Source: a virus. From it: a DNA stretch of 29,252 nt. Below are positions 26,152-29,252 of the stretch, piece after piece. The notes below the pieces were generated by a model. The model saw only the letters and a list, made by a program, of their open reading frames with translations, was not told the DNA's origin and searched no databases. Each line of letters starts with the position of its first letter. The stretch's first letter is position 1. Made by a program: the position numbers and the translations under genes. The stretch covers positions 1 through 29,252 of IMG/VR virus record IMGVR_UViG_3300013131_000181; one strand, written 5' to 3'.

Positions 26152-29100
26152 GTAGCATCACTATCGACTTTGTCGCCAACGTCGCAAGGTTTACCACCGC
26201 GGTGCAAGGCATGCAAGGCCAGCTGGACCGGTTCCAGCAGCACACGAGCAAAATATCCGGCTTTGTCAACCAAGCATTGGGTGCCATCGGCGCGGGCGCA
26301 TCAGTCGCAGGCATCGCCAGCTACATTAAATCCGGGATCGATGCCGCCGATGCGCTCAACGATATGTCAGACCGTACTGGCGTAGCGATTGAAACGCTGG
26401 CGGGATTGAAATACGGATTAAAGTTGGCCGATACCGATTTAGACTATTTCTCAGGATCAGTTAACAAACTCAGCATCAACATCGCCAACAACCGGGACGA
26501 ATTTGCCAAACTTGGCATTACCGCAGATGACCCGATTGAGGCGTTTTATCAATTGGCCGACGTATTTTCAAAAACTGAAAACGCCCAAGATCGCGCCGCG
26601 CTAGGCGCTAAAGCCTTGGGTAAGAACTATGCCGAAATGGCGCCGTTTTTACTGCAAGGCGGTGCCGCCATTCGGCAACAAATCGAAGACGGAAAAAAAC
26701 TAACGGGAGTTACTGAAGAGAGCGCCAAGCAAGCTGGGGAGTTTAACGATCAACTCGACACGCTATCAGTACGCTTAGATGGCCTAAAAGTGCGTATAGG
26801 GATTGATGCCGTGACCGGAATTAACGCCTTGGCGCAAAGTCTTGAGGACGCCGCTAAAGCGGGCGATGATCTCAACAAAATATTGCTTGCGCTAAATTAC
26901 GTTAAAACTGGATTGCCATCTGACGAATTGGCACGGTTGAAAACCGAACTTGCCGTCATCGACGCAAAAATTGCGCAAAGCGAGAAAGCCAATAAACTGC
27001 GGGCACTGTTGGGCTACATGCCGCAATCGGCCCAGGACAGGCTAGTCGATCTTGGCACCCTGCGCGAAAATACAGTACAACAAATCAACACTTTAGAAAC
27101 CAAAAACCAACAACAAACAGCCGCAACCGAACAAAAAAAACTCATCGAGCAAACCTTCACTAAATCCGAACAGCAATACCGCCTGGAAGAAAACCTGCTC
27201 AAGGCCATCGCCGGCGTCGAGACCGGCGGCAGCTACAAAACCGACTTAGTGTCACCGGTCGGCGCTGTGGGCTTAATGCAGTTTATGCCGGATACCGCCA
27301 GGCGCTACGGCGTCACCGATCGCGCCAACCCCGTGCAAAGCATCGAGGGCGCAGGAAAAATGATGCGCGAACTGTTGGACAAATACGATGGCAACCTCAA
27401 CCTGGCGCTGGCCGCCTACAACGCCGGCGAAGGCCGCGTGTCCGGCGGCTACACCACCAAAAAAGGCGAGTACATCCCGCCGCACGAACCGCGCATACCC
27501 AACATTGCCGAAACCCAGCAATACGTCGTCAAAGTCCTAACCGAACTGGACAAGCTGCAAAAAAACGCCGCCGATAACGGCCTGGTCGCCGGTTACAAAC
27601 AATACGAGCAACTGGCCGCCAGTAAACTTGAAGCGGTCACCATCCGCACCGCCAGCGCCATCGATACGCGCCTTAAAACCACGCAAAACGAAGCCAATGC
27701 ACGGATTGAAGAACTCAAGCAATTAAAAGAGCAAAGCAAAATCGGCTTAAAGGACTACTACACCGAACTTAGTATTGAGCAAACCAAACTGGCGCAAGCC
27801 AACATCACGGCGGTTAAAGAAAAAATTACCGAACTCGACAGGCAACAGCAAGAAGCCGTTGCCGCCGCTAAGCAGGAACAACTACCGCGCCTCGCCGCTG
27901 ATTTTGAGGCTAAAAAAACCGCGTTGCAAACCGACTTGGATGAATACCAAAACCAATTAGGCCGAATTGAACCAAGTAATCTTATCGATTACGAAAAGGA
28001 ACAAAGCGAACTCGATCAACTGGTTGCTCAGATCAAGCTCAAAATCGCCGAACTCAATGGCGAAACTGAAAAAGACCCGCTTAAAATCAAAGCCAAAATA
28101 GAAATAGAAAACGCCGATGCAATCGACAAACTGCGCAAAGGTGGTCAAGGTGAGCTGGCCGATCAATACATCAGCCGCCTGACCGCCGGCGAGCAAGTGA
28201 ATATCATCGACAACAATATTGCCAATGTGCGCAGCCGAACATCCGCCAGGGAAACGCAGATCAATATCCTGCACCAATCCGGCAGCATCGGCCAACTGCA
28301 AGCCCAGCAAGAACTCAACGATCTGTACCAACAATCGGCGGACGAACTGGACAAAATGGCCGAAAAACTTCAGGTGCTGGGCGATAGCAACGGCTTGGAC
28401 GAACTGAAGATCAAAGCCTTAGAAACCAAAAACGCCGCTGGCCAATTAAGGCTCACACTGCCTAGTCTGAGTCAAAAATTTATCAATGCCGGACAAACCG
28501 CTTTTGTCGACTCGATGGCAGATAGCTTAATCAAAATGGCAAGTGGTGCCGAGACTGCCGGACAAGCCTTTGCCAATATGGGCTTAGCAGTTGTGCAGGC
28601 GATGCAGCAAATTGCTGCGCAAGAACTCGCGAAGCAATTATTAGGCGGCGTGTTTAAATTAGCCGGCGCTGCGCTGGGTTCTGTTGGCGATGTGGGCAGC
28701 AGTACGGTTGACGGCATCAATACGTCTAACACCAGTATAGGCAGTGCATTAGACGGGTTTATACTGGCCCGTAAAGACGGCGGCATCATCCCGGCCTTCG
28801 CTGCCGGAGGCCTTATCCACGGCCCAGGCACCGGCACCTCCGACAGCATATTGGCGTATCTGGCAACAGGCGGATTCGTGCTGAAAGCGGCGGCGGTCGA
28901 ACAAATCGGCCGCCCTGTGCTGGATACCTTAATCGGCGGCCCTGGCGACAATACCCGGCCGGTCCGGGTCTCCAATGGCGAATACTACGTGCCGCCCGAG
29001 TTAGTCCAACAGCACGGCCGCATATTTTACGAAAAGCTCAATCGTGGTGACGGCGCGCCGTCGTCGCTGCCGCAAGTATCGCGCAAAATAAGCGGATTTT

Positions 29101-29252
29101 TCAGGTCGGCGACCAACAGCCAAAACGTCACCGACCAAACCGTCGAGCAAACCCGGCAAGCCGTTGAGTTTATCCAGCGTTACATCGAGCGGACAACGAC
29201 CGACCGCGCCGCATCAGACCGGCAGACCGTGACCGACCAAACCGTCGAGCAA
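26148..29252 (+). CDS. Tape measure protein with lytic transglycosylase domain (partial, 1035+ aa)
   Basis: It sets tail length and helps DNA entry. The frame starts at ATG 26148 (overlapping the preceding stop) and is open to the window edge, so the C-terminus is missing. Residues about 1-90 contain the tape measure head (GAIGAGASVAGIASYIKSGI, DALNDMSDRTGVAIETLAGL). Residues about 347-465 are an SLT/lysozyme-like domain: Glu358 in AGVETGGSYK, then VGAVGLMQFMPDTARRYGV and LALAAYNAGEGR. It would cut peptidoglycan during entry. Long coiled coils cover about 485-770. A Gly-rich hydrophobic part (LAYLATGGFVLKAAAVEQIG) lies near 895-915. A peptide VTDQTVEQ occurs twice at the end. Confidence 0.95.
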   Translation, partial: MSSITIDFVANVARFTTAVQGMQGQLDRFQQHTSKISGFVNQALGAIGAGASVAGIASYIKSGIDAADALNDMSDRTGVAIETLAGLKYGLKLADTDLDYFSGSVNKLSINIANNRDEFAKLGITADDPIEAFYQLADVFSKTENAQDRAALGAKALGKNYAEMAPFLLQGGAAIRQQIEDGKKLTGVTEESAKQAGEFNDQLDTLSVRLDGLKVRIGIDAVTGINALAQSLEDAAKAGDDLNKILLALNYVKTGLPSDELARLKTELAVIDAKIAQSEKANKLRALLGYMPQSAQDRLVDLGTLRENTVQQINTLETKNQQQTAATEQKKLIEQTFTKSEQQYRLEENLLKAIAGVETGGSYKTDLVSPVGAVGLMQFMPDTARRYGVTDRANPVQSIEGAGKMMRELLDKYDGNLNLALAAYNAGEGRVSGGYTTKKGEYIPPHEPRIPNIAETQQYVVKVLTELDKLQKNAADNGLVAGYKQYEQLAASKLEAVTIRTASAIDTRLKTTQNEANARIEELKQLKEQSKIGLKDYYTELSIEQTKLAQANITAVKEKITELDRQQQEAVAAAKQEQLPRLAADFEAKKTALQTDLDEYQNQLGRIEPSNLIDYEKEQSELDQLVAQIKLKIAELNGETEKDPLKIKAKIEIENADAIDKLRKGGQGELADQYISRLTAGEQVNIIDNNIANVRSRTSARETQINILHQSGSIGQLQAQQELNDLYQQSADELDKMAEKLQVLGDSNGLDELKIKALETKNAAGQLRLTLPSLSQKFINAGQTAFVDSMADSLIKMASGAETAGQAFANMGLAVVQAMQQIAAQELAKQLLGGVFKLAGAALGSVGDVGSSTVDGINTSNTSIGSALDGFILARKDGGIIPAFAAGGLIHGPGTGTSDSILAYLATGGFVLKAAAVEQIGRPVLDTLIGGPGDNTRPVRVSNGEYYVPPELVQQHGRIFYEKLNRGDGAPSSLPQVSRKISGFFRSATNSQNVTDQTVEQTRQAVEFIQRYIERTTTDRAASDRQTVTDQTVEQ

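Noticed and set aside
28472-28975. Minus-strand frame opposite the tape measure gene (167 residues)
   Set aside because: It is Pro/Ser/Ala-rich with no family features, and the tape measure frame is open through it.
1-29252. tRNA, rRNA or transposase genes
   Set aside because: No cloverleaf, rRNA-like stretch, transposase motif or IS-type terminal repeat was recognised on either strand.

Overview
The window holds two joined modules. Positions 1 to about 4,610 are a stretch of integron gene cassettes. From about 4,610 to the right edge is the left part of a temperate siphophage prophage of the lambda/HK97 organisation. No rRNA or tRNA genes, IS elements or CRISPR arrays were seen. The host is probably a gammaproteobacterium, perhaps an environmental or methanotroph-like one. 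That guess rests on general protein resemblance and on the presence of a chromosomal cassette array, so it is weak.

Cassette region (1-4,610). About ten recombination sites of the attC type lie between small genes, with terminal cores resembling GCCTAAC and GTTAGGC around imperfect inverted repeats. All convincing genes are on the minus strand. In six of them the TAA stop codon lies inside the attC core, as expected when a cassette gene is read toward its own attC. The array is therefore read right to left, and any intI/attI should lie to the right, beyond the prophage. Most cassette products are small and unknown. They include a zinc-cluster/HTH protein, a C2H2-like finger, a 44-residue Lys/Arg-rich peptide, and a two-gene cassette with its own strong promoter.

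Lysogeny arm (4,614-9,438, minus strand). This holds a tyrosine integrase whose stop lies 6 bp from an attC half-site, a DUF4224-like candidate excisionase, a zinc-knuckle protein, an M15 peptidase with its own promoter, a lipoprotein, a 152-residue protein, a TerB-like/BRCT protein and a CI-type S24 repressor. The divergent promoters at 9,445-9,514 look as if they make leaderless mRNAs for both the repressor and the Cro-like protein.

Early arm (9,521-13,684, plus strand). The order is Cro/YdaS-like protein, a run of three hairpins ending in a terminator, a LuxR-type HTH with a membrane helix, a 46-residue membrane peptide, DnaB helicase, an initiator/loader gene that appears to carry the replication origin inside its coding sequence (four iterons plus an A/T tract), a small unknown protein and a Q-like late antiterminator.

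Late arm (13,763 to the end, plus strand). A holin-like protein, an HNH endonuclease and the small terminase come first. They are followed by an unusual insert between the terminase genes: a ParB/sulfiredoxin-like protein, a 446-residue radical SAM enzyme and two small proteins. Then come the large terminase, portal, prohead protease, major capsid protein, a likely decoration protein, connector, tail terminator, tail tube, tail assembly chaperones joined by a -1 frameshift, a gp10-like protein and a tape measure protein with a lytic transglycosylase domain, which runs off the right edge. The ParB-radical SAM pair is the best candidate for an undescribed system, possibly DNA modification. The origin inside the initiator gene and the prophage-attC junction are the next most interesting features.
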